Origin: Diplolepis rosae
Lineage: Eukaryota; Arthropoda; Insecta; Hymenoptera; Diplolepididae
NCBI GenBank assembly: GCA_030998225.1
Contig: JAPYXD010000459.1
Span: 1,116,001 to 1,180,000 of the forward strand
Length of the DNA stretch: 64,000 nt
Direction: 5' to 3'
Both the position numbers and the translations under genes were made by a program. Positions within the stretch are counted from its first letter, which is position 1, and each line of letters opens with the position of its first letter. The notes beneath the pieces are model-generated. The model worked only from the letters and a program-made list of their open reading frames with translations, was not told the origin of the DNA and made no database searches. This document shows positions 22,373 through 33,153 of this stretch, piece after piece.

Positions 22373-23369
22373 GAATAATTCCAAAATAATATAGTAATCT
22401 GGGATATGGATTCTTAGTATTAAAAATTACTATTTTATATATTAAATTGCAAAGTTCCAAACTTTATTGGAGTAAATAATTAAATTATAGTATATTAACC
22501 TAAAAAAGGTATTGATATTTATTGCCTAATATAGTAAAATGACGATCACCTCGTCCAAAGTTTTCTTGTAATAAAGCCTAACATATTTGGACTATTTTCG
22601 AGAGAAACAAATATATATTTCAAGACAAAATGGGAAATTTTTACAAGTGAGGATAGGAAAAAATATCTATGTAGATGGAAATAAAAAACACGTGGTCGCG
22701 TAACTTCAGTCATCCAGTTAGTTAACCTTACTTCTTTTCACAAATTTCGACAAGGAACTTATATAGAAGGCATACATACATACATATTAAAACACATCCT
22801 ACCTAAATACTATGAACTTAACCTAAAAAACACGCTGTCGAAAACGCATCGCAATAACATATCGATGTCATGGCTAAAGAATGCTTATATACTAACGATC
22901 AAAATGTATCACCACTTATGAGAAGAGGACAGGGCCGCCATGAGTTGTGGATATTATATAAAGCATCGCACTACCGGAATGTAGACCCATTGGAATTCCA
23001 AACTCAGGATTTTCAACGCAATACTGAAAAAAATTAAAATCGAACGTAAAAATGGAACAAAATATTAAATAAATTAACAATTATCATAGTTTTGTAAATC
23101 TTTCTTTTATGACTAGGTAATGACACACCCTGGAAAAATTAATTATGTCGATACTGAACTCCGCTAAATAATGTGTCAAGCAGCCCGCCAAATTCAAATA
23201 TATAAAAGAAATGGCTCGCGAATTGCGAGAAAAAATTGCTAATGAAAGGCTTATACACACAAGAAATAATATAGAAAATTTTTAAATGCAGATGATGAGT
23301 TAAATTTAAAACTCTGAGGCTGCGACAGACAGTTAGATTAACAGGGTGGTGGCGATTCTGCATAAATAA
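22373..23369. other. Left interior of the 5.4 kb unit
   Basis: AT-rich. Around 22916-23023 both strands are open for ~35 codons, and the minus strand has an acceptor-like 'aatttttttcag' just before it. This could be a further exon but is not supported by any motif. Confidence 0.3.
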
Positions 23370-23660
23370 ACTCTACACAACTAATTCTACACACCAAGAC
23401 CCTACACAATTGCACTTAATAAATTAAATATTCGAAAAATTAAACCCAACACGGTTGAGATTTACACCGCTAAACTCTGCACAAAATAATCATTTTAATT
23501 TTAATGAATTAAACTGAATTTTCTTAATCTTTACACAATTCAATTCTAAACATTAGAAATATTTAATCATTTGCAAAATTCATTTTTTACTCTGCACCAT
23601 TAAATCCTAAAACGCAAAACTCTACGCAAAATAAAGAGTGTTTTTATTTTGCCGTGAAAA
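23370..23660. repeat. Degenerate short repeat, 'ctacacaa' words
   Basis: Words such as 'aaactctacacaa', 'attctacaca', 'accctacacaa', 'aaactctgcacaa' and 'aaactctacgcaa' recur every ~15-50 bases. This looks like a decayed tandem repeat with no fixed period left. Confidence 0.45.
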
Positions 23661-23979
23661 ATCTTTTTTTAAGAACGTATTAAATAAAATTCTACGATAT
23701 AGATTTTTAAAAGAAAAGGAAGAATTCGAAGAAGTTAAATTCATCTAGAAATCTTGTACAGAACAAAAAATGGAAGGTATTCAGCGTTTCCACCATAAAA
23801 ATAGTTTCAATATTTCACCCTACAAATAAGAAGCTTTGAAAAATGTAATAATTTTTCAATTTAATGGATATAAAATAAATATTATAGAACTTGAAAACAA
23901 CATTTATTCAAAATTATAATACTAATAAAATTATTGTAAGTTACTATTATTAAATCAATTTACAGATTTCCACTTGCTT

Positions 23980-25400
23980 TTAAGGTAATCCCACCTTCTT
24001 TTCTGTATGGGATGAAGTACGTTCAGATTTTTCACCTAGAAAAATTACTGAGATAGCTCTTGCAATTTTGAGGAAGACATTTGTGGGAATCCTGTAATAG
24101 GTATCAATCTTAAGATCAAAATTTATAGACACAAGTAAATCATACATTTCTTAAAAGCAATGAACTGTTTCTTACGTGAAACTTGAAAGCATTTCTCCAA
24201 TAGATAATTTTCTGATTGCATCATCAGAAAACTTTTTTATGATTGTCCTGCTTAAAAGACATCTGGTATCCTTATTTAAACACCCATGGATCATGTAATG
24301 GACCAGAACTGATTTTCCGTTTGCCTCCGTTTGTAGAAACTCTAACAATTCCTGAAACAGTCGTCAAGAAAAATTCAAACTTCATCATTATATTAAAAAT
24401 AGTACACCAAATGCAAACAATATTTCGTAAAGATAAAAGCAAGATGATTCAAAAGTGTAACTTTCAATTTCAGCACGTCTGTAATAAAAGTGTTAGTTCA
24501 GAGCCTCTTTTTCAAAGAAATATAAATTTATAATGAAAATCTCACCTCGTGACAAGGATTCAATTTTCTTTTCTTTGTCGTTTGAAAAATGTCATATTCG
24601 TTCTCGTTTTCTTAATTAACCTCACAATCCTGCATTTCGAGAGAGACCTCCTCAGTTGCAAGTTTCGCTAGTTCCTGAAATGTAAATCATATTTTGTTAG
24701 AAGCAAGACACAATTTTTGGGCCAATAGCACAATCAATTTGAAACAAAAATAAAATAAAATTTTTATATTATCCAGAAGCACGCTTTGATCAATTGTGGC
24801 CATGTATTTCAAAAGGGTGTTGTATAAAAGAAGATATTTACCGATTCTGTTAAAATGTCTGCTAAAATAATTGCCATTGGTTCTTTGATATTTAATTTGT
24901 CCACAACAGATTCACTTGGGTTTAAATTCTGTAAAGAGAAAATTTTCATAGAACATGAATTTGCGATTGATTATGATGAAGTAATCACGTATTTGTTACT
25001 TCTCGACTTCCTGAATACAACTATACAATTCTTTCCTTTCAATTGCTACTCTCGAACTAAAATTTCTTTAATCAAGACGCTTACCTCGCCGATATTTTCG
25101 TAAATAGAATCGGAGGGATCGGGGGCATCCAAGGAATGTACTTCTCTGTCAAAATTGCTGAATATTTAAAAATGTATATGTTTAGTAACGAAAAAATTAA
25201 TATTTACATTTTTTAAAGTATAAACTGCGGGAGAAACGTATTTATATTAATATAATATTTTCATATAATGAACGCTAACATTTATTCAGATTTCTAACCT
25301 CAAAATTTGCAATTACAAAAAAAAAGTAATCGAAGAAATTGCATTTATTAGTTTCTACTTACTTCTTCAGAATTTGATCCATTTTTTTAGCAGCTAACAT
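23980..25400 (-). CDS. Six-exon gene of unknown function inside a TIR unit (one stop)
   Basis: Exons on the minus strand: 25400-25363, 25157-25085, 24928-24842, 24674-24546, 24351-24176 and 24091-23980. Every junction is GT-AG. Donors read gtaagt, gtaagc, gtaaat, gtgaga and gtaaga, and acceptors follow pyrimidine-rich tracts. Lengths sum to 615 bases (204 residues plus stop) with phase kept throughout. The protein starts MLAAKKMDQILKKN. It continues through an acidic stretch with DAPDPSDSIYENIGE, a basic TTKKRKL (nuclear-signal-like), and helical ELLEFLQTEANGKSVLVHY, and ends with IPTNVFLKIARAISVIF. Exon 4 holds one in-frame TAA at 24614-24612. Exon 6 ends EKKVGLP and stop; an alternate frame there reads RRWDYLKSKWKS, suggesting a frameshift or further exon. 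From memory it recalls an uncharacterised protein group common in insect repeats; not verified. The acidic tracts and KKRK suggest a nuclear role only. Confidence 0.6.
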
Positions 25401-25730
25401 TTATCACACCATATAAAAAGTTTTCTTTTATTATTTTTACACGCCGAAGGCACCAAAAAATCCCTAATAATAATACACAATAATGGCCGGCATTACAAGA
25501 CACGTTGCAACACGCGGTTTGTTCGGCTATCATCGGAGGTGGTCGACAAAGTTGAAGTTCACTCTACTATGATTTTACCATTCTGACTAGTAATTTCTAC
25601 AGTCTTGCTCGAAACATATACTCACTTTTCTTAAAACAAATTCCAGTTATCTCCAGCTATTATGTCTTCCTATTGAAGATGGTAATTACTTATGGTTATT
25701 CATTAATTTATGCTAGGAGCAATACTAAAT
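25401..25730 (-). promoter_or_regulatory. Possible promoter region of the six-exon gene
   Basis: This lies just upstream of the ATG at 25400, between the gene and the Penelope-like insertion. A TATA-like 'tttttatatgg' lies on the minus strand at 25410-25421, but it is very close to the ATG. 'caacacgcggtttgttcggc' (25509-25528) is a GC-richer patch. No firm element can be named. Confidence 0.2.
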
Positions 25731-25852
25731 ATTGTATTTAATTTTTTGTTCATTTCTCGTTATTTTGGCATAGGGTCAGATTCTTTTTATTTCCTTCGAA
25801 TAAAATTTTCACTATTACATATAAAAATACTCGAAAAGAAAGCAAGGCAAAC

Positions 25853-25882
25853 GTTTCGGCCACATATGGGGGCCCTCTTCAG
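25853..25882 (-). ncRNA. Hammerhead-ribozyme-like motif, copy 1
   Basis: Read on the minus strand: CTGAAGA, then 'ggccccc' and 'gtggcc' able to form a short stem II, then GAAAC. This is the CUGANGA...GAAA core. Stem III and the cleavage-site U are not well kept (GTTTGCC follows), so activity is doubtful. Confidence 0.45.
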
Positions 25883-26149
25883 TGCCATAAATGCAAAGAT
25901 TAATTCAAAATTTCTGTAAAACATTAGAATATAGGAGATAATGAAATTAAGGATTATCATAGAATTCAAAAACTTATCTCAAAGCTTGCAATTCAAAATG
26001 AAGTAGTCCAGTATGCAGCATCACGATTCGAAAAAATATTTATAGTTCACTGTAAATAAAAAAAACCGGATAACAATTAAACCGGGAAACATAAAAAAAT
26101 TTCCACACGAACCGACAGAAATTTTGAATTAATCTTTGCATTTATGGCA

Positions 26150-26179
26150 CTGAAGAGGGCCCCCATATGTGGCCGAAAC
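26150..26179 (+). ncRNA. Hammerhead-ribozyme-like motif, copy 2
   Basis: Same core as copy 1, direct orientation, identical through CTGAAGAG and CCGAAACG. The sequence before it, 'ttgcatttatggca', would supply one side of stem I. Confidence 0.45.
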
Positions 26180-26619
26180 GTTTGCCTTGCTTTCTTTTCG
26201 AGTATTTTTATATGTAATAGTGAAAATTTTATTCGAAGGAAATAAAAAGAATCTGACCCTATGCCAAAATAACGAGAAATGAACAAAAAATTCTATGAAT
26301 TATGGGTCAATATAATAGCAGACATGTTATCAAACATGCCACTTTAAAATTTTAAAATGGCACATTTAGTATAAAGGTTGACTATCTCATAGTTCTGACC
26401 ATTTTCAGAACAAACTAAATCTATTAATACTTCCTAAAATGTGATACTTGATATCACGAATACTAAAATTGCATTTTTGTTATTTTTTAAAGATAAATGT
26501 AGTAATTTTCAAAAAATCTCAGAATAAATCTGAATGCAGTAATAAACAACATTCAATTTTTTTTTTATTTATTGCTTAACATACTCAAATAATATTGAGT
26601 AAAGGTACATGTCTAGATA

Positions 26620-26990
26620 TTATAATAATTTATGTTTTTGTAATGCCTTGCTTGCCAATTCAATGTTAAATGGATTGTCCGTGAAGCTGATATAAAAAAA
26701 TCGTTTCTTCAAAAATACACGCCTTCCTCCACTCGTGAAAATCACCATAAACGTTTCGAATTTCTTTACTAGGTATAGGACAATAGTCTTCTCAAGGAGC
26801 AAAAGAACCTCTCAGGATTTCTTATATAAAAAAATTTTCGGTCAGCAAAGCCACATGTCTTGAGTCGGTTTTTAAAACAGTTCAGATCATTCTGTGAGAG
26901 ACTCCGGTAACAAAGTCTTCACGAAAAGTTTAAAAATGTAAACCTTGTTCGCGTTCTGCCATTGATGAGCAATTTGGCATTCTTTTTTAA
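26620..26990 (-). pseudogene. Eroded coding remnant inside the Penelope-like element
   Basis: The minus strand has a 60-codon frame (TIVLYLVKKFETFMVIF) and, upstream in other frames, KKECQIAHQWQNANKVY. These loosely recall the N-terminal region of Penelope-like polyproteins. No reverse transcriptase or GIY-YIG motif survives, so the call rests mostly on context. Confidence 0.25.
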
Positions 26991-27245
26991 TAAGAAATTT
27001 TTTTAAATTTCGGTCGGTTCGTGTGGAAATTTTTTTATGTTTCCCGGTTTAATTGTTATCCGGTTTTTTTATTTACAGTGAACTATAAATATTTTTTCGA
27101 ATCGTGATGCTGCATACTGGACTACTTCATTTTGAATTGCAAGCTTTGAGATAAGTTTTTGAATTCTATGATAATCCTTAATTTCATTATCTCCTATATT
27201 CTAATGTTTTACAGAAATTTTGAATTAATCTTTGCATTTATGGCA

Positions 27246-27275
27246 CTGAAGAGGGCCCCCATATGTGGCCGAAAC
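27246..27275 (+). ncRNA. Hammerhead-ribozyme-like motif, copy 3
   Basis: Identical to copy 2 in core and surroundings. It is preceded by the shared spacer unit in the order spacer then motif, which is the same order as copy 1 in its own orientation. Confidence 0.45.
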
Positions 27276-27716
27276 GTTTGCCTTGCTTTCTTTTCGAGTA
27301 TTTTTATATGTAATAGTGAAAATTTTATTCGAAGGAAATAAAAAGAATCTGACCCTATGCCAAAATAACGAGAAATGAACAAAAAATTCTATGAATTATG
27401 GGTCAATATAATAGCAGACATGTTATCAAACATGCCACTTCAAAATTGTATTTAATGTTTGTAATATTCACAACTTTCGTTATGATATTTCCCTAGTCTC
27501 AACTTTTCTATATAAAACAGTAATTATTTTAACTGAGTACATTTAAATTTTCTTTCTCAAGAATCAGAATATTGAAAATTCATACCGAAAATATTATAAA
27601 GTTCTATTACTTTTAAACAAATTAACAGTATTGCAGCCGTATCCCACATTACCATTTTTTTATGTAACTATCAGTATAGTAATATTAAAGTTTACAGACG
27701 AAAGTCTTTCAGTGTA

Positions 27717-28082
27717 TCACTGCGATGCGTTTATGAATCTGTGCGTTGTGTGGTTAGGTTAAGTTGCGTTAAATTAGTATTTGCGTGTCTATTGGTATGT
27801 TTACTATTTATATTGATACGTTGATACGTGTATGTGTGTATGCGTTTCTCTATGTAGCTCACAAAAATTCTAATGAGAACTATGGTAGAATTTACGAATG
27901 ACTGAATTTTTTTTATTATGGAGGTGCAATTATTCCCTATTTTTGATAGGAAAACTTATAAATATGGCTCCACTATCTCCAAAAGACTGTGGTGACTCGG
28001 TTAGACAGAAGATGTGACTTCACTATTGTCACTCAATAAGTTTCCGATCTAACTAAGAAAAGTACAGTTTTTTCGCGAAATT
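27717..28082. other. Spacer with decayed mariner end
   Basis: Sequence next to the mariner remnant, including 'aataagtttccgatctaact' (28026-28045). It is probably the eroded 3' end of that element, but no matching TIR was found. Confidence 0.3.
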
Positions 28083-28665
28083 CGACTTTATTGATCAACA
28101 TAGTTTCCTTCAAGCGTAATACATTCATTCGAACGTTTCTCTAACTTTTCGATGCCTTTTTTGTAGAATGATTGGTCTTTGATCTCAACTTTTTTCTTTT
28201 GCATGTGAGGCCGTTTTTTCTTGATTTCTGCGCTCAATCGATCCAGTAATGCCATGTAATAGTTGCTGTTAATGGTTTTACCTTTCTCAAGATATTTGAT
28301 AAACAAAATACCATGCCTGTCCCAAAATATCCTTTTTACCTCGCCCAAACAGCCCCAAAAATTCGAGCAAAGTTGTGAACACACTACCTTCCGATATCTT
28401 TAAGGCGTTAGCTATCTGACGCTACTTTAATTTACGATCGCCCAAAACTATTTTGTGGACTTTTGTTATATTTTCCGGAACAACGGCTGATTTTGGGCGG
28501 CCAGAGAGTTCAGCATCACTGGTGTTCGTACCAGTTAGAATATCATTATTTATAATTGACAAAAAACACATTGTATTTCAAGAATTTCAAATAACGCGCC
28601 AAAAGCAACTAATCAAACGCCTTTGGCGACGTCTGCATATAATGTGTGGCGTCCGCGTTGAAAGA
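28083..28665 (-). pseudogene. mariner transposase remnant, catalytic core deleted
   Basis: Minus strand: TNTSDAELSGRPKSAV (near 28510), VPENITKVHKIVLGDRKLK, then IANALKISEGSVF. Next IFWDRHGILFIKYLEKGKTI, then YYMALLDRLSAEIKKKRPH, which jumps straight to SFYKKGIEKLEKRSNECI and EGNYVDQ at the C-terminus. The blocks with GDETW and the second and third catalytic Asp (HQDNAP, SPDLAP.D type) are missing, so this copy is inactive. One stop lies near 28430. The family is the mariner group ending in LEGNYV, different from the other three mariners here. Confidence 0.85.
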
Positions 28666-28974
28666 CCGTGAATTGCTAAAGTAGGGTATGCTAAGGTTCA
28701 TATGAGGCCCTCATTAGCCCATAGTTCAGGTAAAGTTGGAAAATGGTTCCTCTAAGAGTTGTTAAGGAGAAGCTAAAATGAAATTGAGTTAGATCTTACT
28801 CTGAAATCCTTAGTTCCTGCAAATATGCGTATACTTAAAAAAATCCATGAATTCAACTTAAGTTCTTGTAAATTCTACTAAAAAGTCCAATTGTTAAAAT
28901 AAAAACCTGAATTTCTGTAAATTTTACGAATCTTTTACCTATTATAGATGCGAATTACAATACATTTTCACAAA
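28666..28974. other. Unannotated AT-rich DNA
   Basis: Nothing recognised between the mariner remnant and repeat family A copy 2. Confidence 0.35.
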
Positions 28975-30845
28975 GTAACTTTTTTTTTTTATTTCAAATG
29001 AAAAGGGAAATTCTATTTACTTAAAGCTCTATTAGCCTTAAGGAACACATTCCCATCATGACACTCGCTCTCGATTTTCTGTTTACATTTCTGTAACTTT
29101 CTAATAATTTACATGATTAAACAAATATATCTTCTTCCAAATAATACAAATAAAAATAATAAAATTTTGTATCTCACATATTATGGATAAAAAGTTAAAT
29201 TTTTTATTTTCAATAGTGTTTTTTTAAAGCCAAAACATGAAATATACATCTTGTCAACAAATGTCCTACTGAGAATTTGTAGACCTCATTTGGGCAAATA
29301 ATTTTCCATCTCAACGTTTTTTTTGTAGCTCACATATTTTGTTTAAATAATGGAATTTTTAAATTTTAATCGTATTTTTTTAAATTAAAATGAAAAATAT
29401 ATATTTTATCAGTAACTATGTCAGAAAAAATGTGTAGATCTTATTGAAACGAACAATTTTGCAAATTTACGTTTTTTCGTATTTCACATATTATTGTTAA
29501 AAAATTTAATTTTAGATTTTCAATAGTATCTTTTGGAATTAAAAGGAAAAATATACATCTCATGAAAAAATGTTGCTGTTGAAACTTATAGATTATTATG
29601 TAGTAAACAATTTTGTATCATAACTTTTTTTCGTATTTCGTATAATTTAACTGGAAAATAGAATTTAGATATTGACTTTTATTAAGGGGGGTTTCTACTT
29701 TGTTCGGCCAAAAAACGTGCTTTTCTTAGAAATTTTTTTTGGGGAACGTATTTAAGATAAACACTTGAAATTTTTTTTCAGTTGTAGGTACAAGTTTATT
29801 GTACAAGTACAAAAAGTTTTCAGTAGAAATATGCAAAGGGGGGGGAGGGGCATTGAGCAATGGCGGCGCGCCGAACGAATTTTTCCCACTCTCGGAAGTC
29901 CTGCCGCTGTTTTAGATGACCTGAAACACAAAAATGAAATATATTCTTACTTTGTATACTTTTTTCTTTGGCCGGTACTAGGATTTCGAAAAGAAAATGA
30001 AAAATGAAAAATTTATGCGATTTTGAATGAAAAACTCGATTTTTGCCCACTTTTTTCGATACAAATTGTTATGTAAAATGAAAAATTGTTAATATTTTTT
30101 GAAGATTCTAGTAGGAGCCATAGATAAGCCCTTGATATACGACTGTTGAAAATTTCGTGGCCATTGCTCAACCCGTCTGGCTTAAATCACTTCCGCTAGG
30201 CCAAAAAATATAGTTTTGAGAAAAACACGTTCAAAGTTTTGCTTCAGTATAAAGTGAAAAAAAAACTTTTTGTACTTGTACAATAAACTTGTACCTACAA
30301 CTGGAAAAAAGTTTCAAGTGTTTATCTTAAATACGTTCCCCAAAAAAAATTTCTAAAAAAAGCACGTTTTTCGGCTGAACAAAGTAGAACCCCCCCTTAT
30401 GTTTTAACATACTGTAACTTTCCTAATTTTAGTTCAATCGAAAAATTTTGTCAGGGCAATTAGTAGAGATTTATAAGCACTATCAGAAAACAATATTGGA
30501 ATTTTGGATTTTTTCATAAAGTTTTTTTCTAAAACACAAAAAATGCTCCTGTTTTGACAATTTTAGTCAGATATGGCTGGTTAACGAACATGTCCTTATT
30601 TTTTCGGCTCCGATAAAGTGTGCCCAAGCTCAATTCAATCTGACTATTCTATCGAGAGTTATCGAGTATACGACTTACTACAGACGGACAAACAGACAGA
30701 CAAATTCGTAAAAACTGGCTTTTCTGACTCAGGGGGTCTCAAAACGGAAAAATTGGATTAAAATTCTGCAAGTTATTTTTCACATAAAACTAATACCTTC
30801 TAATTTATGTTGAGAATGTAAAAAAGTAGTTTCCCCTATTATTAT
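28975..30845 (-). repeat. Repeat family A, copy 2 (interrupted)
   Basis: Read on the minus strand it starts at 'acattctcaacataaatt' (30830) and keeps 'gaccccctgagtcagaaaa'. The TCTG tract is partly lost ('gtctgtctgtttgtccgtc'). It runs through the subunits to 'gattttctgtttacatttc'-like sequence, and the GCGAAGC hairpin is mutated ('gagagcgagtgtc', near 29065). An independent TIR element is inserted at 29685-30397. Confidence 0.7.
29685..30397. mobile_element. TIR element with G-tract ends inside family A
   Basis: TIRs of ~125 bases: left 'aaggggggtttctactttg' and right mirrored to 30397, with shared inner words 'aacgtatttaagataaacac' and 'tgtaggtacaagtttattgt'. TA lies outside each end (29683-29684, 30398-30399). 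Inside, 'gggcattgagcaatgg' and 'ccattgctcaaccc' form a second inverted pair. No gene. Family A resumes on both sides. Confidence 0.75.
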
Positions 30846-31586
30846 TGGGGTTTCTCATTTGGAAAATTGATGAGGTTCTCGTTAGTCTCGTTACGCAAAA
30901 TTCCTGAAGATCATTAGTGGAAATCTGACGATTGCCCTAGCAGTGGCCCTTTAAATTTTCTACTGATCATCATAGCTCCACCTACTTTAGTAGTACGGCC
31001 TTTTTGTTTTTCATAGATTAATAAATAAATAAATAAAGTGATATCTGTGAATTAGAACTCGTTGACATAGTTAATTTTTTTCTGGTTAATATTATATTGA
31101 ATATAAAAAGTAAAATTACATTTTTTACTTCCATATGAAACTCTGATGTTAGAAAAATGTCAACCAAGTTAATGTAAGTTTAATAAAAATACCATGCCTG
31201 AATAAATTTTTAACTAAGGGATAAATGCAACTTCAACCAAAATTAATGTTTCAACTGACAATGAGTTGAATGGATTTTCAACTAAATTGGATTTTCAACC
31301 AAAAACCAAACGGATTTTCAAATACCAGGATTGGGTCACTGATTTCAATTCAGTGAAGTTTTCAATGACTCAAAATTATAAAGTGAATTGAACGAACTGT
31401 ATAGAGCCTTCGACGTGAGGCCCAAGCAGAGCGTTACTGATAATAAATATCAGTGCCATTTGCTTTTAACAAAATGATTCCAAGCTAACAAAAAAAGCAA
31501 CTTGGAAACTCAGTAGCTGTTCATAAACTTGTTTCAATACCTCTCAGTAAGATTTGTGTTTTAATTGATACTTCGTCATTGAAACC
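30846..31586. other. Unannotated AT-rich DNA
   Basis: It contains several 'ggattttcaac' words at 31260-31320 that look like a short decayed repeat. Nothing coding. Confidence 0.35.
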
Positions 31587-31776
31587 GTGCTCTCTAAATT
31601 TAAATCATTGAAGTTTTGCTGATGAAATAACTGGAAATGGGTATTTCTTTTACTCTGGTAAAAATTGCACTGACAATCAGTGGCATTTCTTTGAAAAACA
31701 GTGAAATCTTCACTGGAATTTATCAGTAAAATTCAATTGGTAAAATAGATTTCAATGATTGAAATTTAAAGAGTGC
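31587..31776. mobile_element. Short TIR element (~190 bases)
   Basis: Left 'gtgctctctaaatttaaatc' and right 'gaaatttaaagagtgc' are inverted. 'catggaag'-type inner words also pair loosely (attgaag.ttt with 'atttcaat'). No target duplication is clear. Confidence 0.45.
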
Positions 31777-33153
31777 GTTTGCCATTTGTAAAAGGTTTTA
31801 AATCAACTTCCTATTTCATATTTTTTTTCTAAACATATTCATTAAATTAGCAATAAAATACTATTTGCATCTTATGAAACTGGATCACTTAGATATACCT
31901 CGTATAAATTAAAATACACCTAATAAGAAATCAGCAATAATTAGGTTCACTTCGAAATAATTAATTTAGAGATGAATGATAATCTGAATTCATATAGAGT
32001 ATAAATAAGATATCTTATCTACTTGCATATTAATTAATTAATAAAGACGAGCTGTAATTAAAGTTTAATTTCTTGCAGCTGTCTGTAATCGATCTGTTTA
32101 TCAATAAATACATAGTACCTTATGAGTTGCTTATGAAGTATTACAAAATTTTTTTGTCAATAATAAGAATAATGGCTATCTTTGCATTCTGTTTTCATTA
32201 TCCATTTTATGAAATACTATAAAATATGTAAGTAAACGCATATAAAATTTCGTGTGCAGTTTATCCATTTGAGCAGGTGTTTCTGCAATATCGCATGAAT
32301 TATGAGGAGGAAAATTGAGCTTGAAACTATGAGAGCATTTTCTTTGGAGAGGATATTAGATCCTCGTTAAAAGCCGTTTAAGTTCCAAGGATGGGTTGGC
32401 GATTTATCAAGATATCCCCTTCTCTTTCCATTTCTCGCATATAAACTCACTCAGGTGCTACTTTCCTTAGAGATTCAGCTGCTCGTGTACCTCCCTTCCT
32501 GTCTCGAAATGAAGTAACGAACCAACGTCGAGACAAGAAGGGAGAATCTATAAAGACTACTGGGTGGCAAAATACACCCAAACGGTTCCATCCTATCCTT
32601 ACACCTGCTTTTACAAGACATCATTCCATCGAGTGCCTGAGATTCAAAAAAGAAAAAGAGAGTTAAATTGCCAAGGTGAATTGGCACTTTAAACATAATT
32701 CGACTGCAGTTTCATTATAATATAAATCCAATAAACTGTATTTACTGCGATCGTCTAACTAAAAAATGATATAGTCTGTCTAAAAATAAAATAGTTCACA
32801 ATAAATTACTAATACTAATGCCGATGATCGAGACAATACTGGTCCAAAACTTGCAAGTGAAGATTCAGCTACTAGTCTGAGTCGAATTTTGCTTCAAACA
32901 TCCAATGATTACTGGCCCATTAGTAAAGTCCCTCTAGTACAAAATTAGATATTTACCGATGTCGGCAAAATATTGCTGAAGTTTGGGCGCAAATATCGTG
33001 CTAGTGTGAACCGTTGCTGGGCAGTGTTTCGGCTATAGTCAGGCAAATTGAAATAGCCAAATCACATTGCTAGTTCTGATACAGCACTATGCCGACTTTA
33101 GTGTTAATTTAGTGACATGTTTGCATTCATGTCTTTAGTCTTTATCTCGACCC
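31777..33153. other. Unannotated AT-rich DNA
   Basis: No repeat partner seen. The minus-strand frame at 32475-32696 has no motif. Confidence 0.35.

Larger units (their letters stand above)
25743..27444. mobile_element. Penelope-like element remnant with 12-base target duplication
   Basis: The target duplication ATTGTATTTAAT is seen at 25731-25742 and 27445-27456. The insertion has three terminal units: one inverted (25743-25917), one direct (26117-26345) and one direct (27213-27444). A ~195-base spacer unit is shared in inverse orientation by 25918-26116 and 27010-27212. This mix of direct and inverted terminal units is typical of Penelope-like retroelements. Each unit carries the hammerhead-like core. 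The interior 26346-27000 is an eroded coding remnant. It sits 330 bases upstream of the six-exon gene. Confidence 0.65.
22332..27714. mobile_element. 5.4 kb TA-flanked TIR unit carrying an intron-containing gene
   Basis: The left end CACTGAAAGACTTTTATCTG continues with 'taaaatttaatattact'. The right end (27670-27714), read inward, gives CACTGAAAGACTTTCGTCTG and the same continuation. A weaker match extends to 'atgtgggatacgg' and 'atctgggatatgg', so the TIRs are ~100 bases. TA duplications flank the unit at 22330-22331 and 27715-27716. Inside are a six-exon minus-strand gene (23980-25400) and a Penelope-like insertion (25743-27444). No transposase was seen. An alternative is two independent related short elements in opposite orientation. 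Confidence 0.55.

Noticed and set aside
22916..23023. Possible extra terminal exon of the six-exon gene (minus), with acceptor-like tract
   Set aside because: Both strands are open here and the predicted peptide has no motif. No matching donor could be tied to it.
25710..25969. Repeated frames RQTFRPHMGALFSAINAKIN as a conserved protein
   Set aside because: They are readings of the duplicated Penelope-like terminal unit; conservation is due to the repeat and hammerhead-like core.
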